Shown here in pieces: positions 63,983 through 64,000 of a DNA stretch of 64,000 nucleotides (within the stretch, counting starts at the first letter, position 1; each line of letters starts with the position of its first letter). The DNA is from Psychrobacter raelei (lineage in GTDB: Bacteria; Pseudomonadota; Gammaproteobacteria; Pseudomonadales; Moraxellaceae): contig NZ_CP093310.2 of the NCBI RefSeq assembly GCF_022631235.3, positions 1,488,001 through 1,552,000 of the forward strand, written 5' to 3'. The notes under the pieces were generated by a model. It saw only the letters and a program-made list of their open reading frames with translations, made no database searches and was not told the DNA's origin. The position numbers were made by a program, and so were the translations under genes.

Positions 63983-64000
63983 AAAAAAACCCTAGTCAAT

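Larger units (their letters stand above)
45029..64000. mobile_element. Prophage integrated at tRNA-Arg(CCT), left part
   Basis: Evidence: a P4-type integrase gene directly behind the tRNA 3' end, then sixteen closely packed leftward genes, most of them phage-like (lysis, baseplate/tail, portal, polyvalent proteins), with short gaps or overlaps. The left boundary is taken as the 3' part of the tRNA gene (from about 45029), where such integrases recombine. The right boundary, terminase, capsid genes and repressor are outside the window. Spike (gpV/gp5-type) and baseplate-like proteins point to a contractile tail. Confidence 0.85.

Noticed and set aside
1..64000. CRISPR arrays, rRNA genes and IS elements
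   Set aside because: No regularly spaced repeats, rRNA segments or transposase genes were seen in the window.

Overview
The window looks like a chromosome segment of a gammaproteobacterium of the Moraxellaceae, most probably Psychrobacter. This is inference from gene content and protein character: the prpB-prpC-acnD-prpF order, oversized RecB/RecC/RecD, tandem NRAMP-like carriers, a DUF2868/DUF3482 pair and a moderately AT-rich sequence. No rRNA gene is present to prove it. About 45 kb is ordinary chromosome with one orphan integrase locus near position 4000. The last 19 kb is the left part of a prophage that runs off the right edge.

Left part (1-12 kb): a leftward beta-oxidation cluster (long-chain-type acyl-CoA dehydrogenase, thiolase, then the start of a FadB/FadJ-like protein) faces a divergent TetR regulator. 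Two near-identical 20-bp palindromes lie between them. Next come an orphan P4-type integrase with its repeats, a small lipoprotein, a DUF779/aldehyde dehydrogenase pair and two tandem NRAMP-like carriers that lack the usual metal-site residues.

Middle (11-31.7 kb): a lipoprotein, a LysR regulator and the methylcitrate cycle genes prpB, prpC, acnD and prpF, which oxidise propionyl-CoA to pyruvate and succinate. An ABC exporter, a membrane-anchored ElaA-like acetyltransferase, a DUF2868 membrane protein, a fatty acid hydroxylase/sterol desaturase family protein and a DUF3482 GTPase follow. Convergent to these is a leftward group of cstA, a cory-CC-star protein and an ArsA-type ATPase. Then come an unknown 221-residue protein and hpt.

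Right chromosomal part (31.7-45 kb): leftward recC-recB-recD, the RluA-type pseudouridine synthase truC, ppiC and a rightward tRNA-Arg(CCT). The three rec genes carry five exact copies of a 15-bp word, AAATAGCCTAAGCAA, always in the same reading frame (Asn-Ser-Leu-Ser). I did not see it elsewhere in the window. This is the most unusual signal here.

Prophage (about 45.03 kb to the right edge): it starts at the 3' end of the tRNA gene with a terminator, a cluster of TACCGT repeats and a P4-type integrase. The remaining genes, except one, are transcribed leftwards toward the integrase. Read in their own direction they are tail-tube-like, head/tail completion, hub-like, spike (gpV/gp5-type), portal, two further tail-like proteins, two large polyvalent proteins (DarA-like and DdrB-ParB-like), baseplate-like proteins, membrane proteins (holin candidates), a GH19 endolysin and a third polyvalent protein (LPD1). 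Polyvalent proteins of this kind are known from other phages to be packaged and injected with the DNA, where they counter host defence. A single rightward secreted LprI-like gene with its own ribosome site is a likely moron. Terminase and capsid genes and the right attachment site are not in the window.
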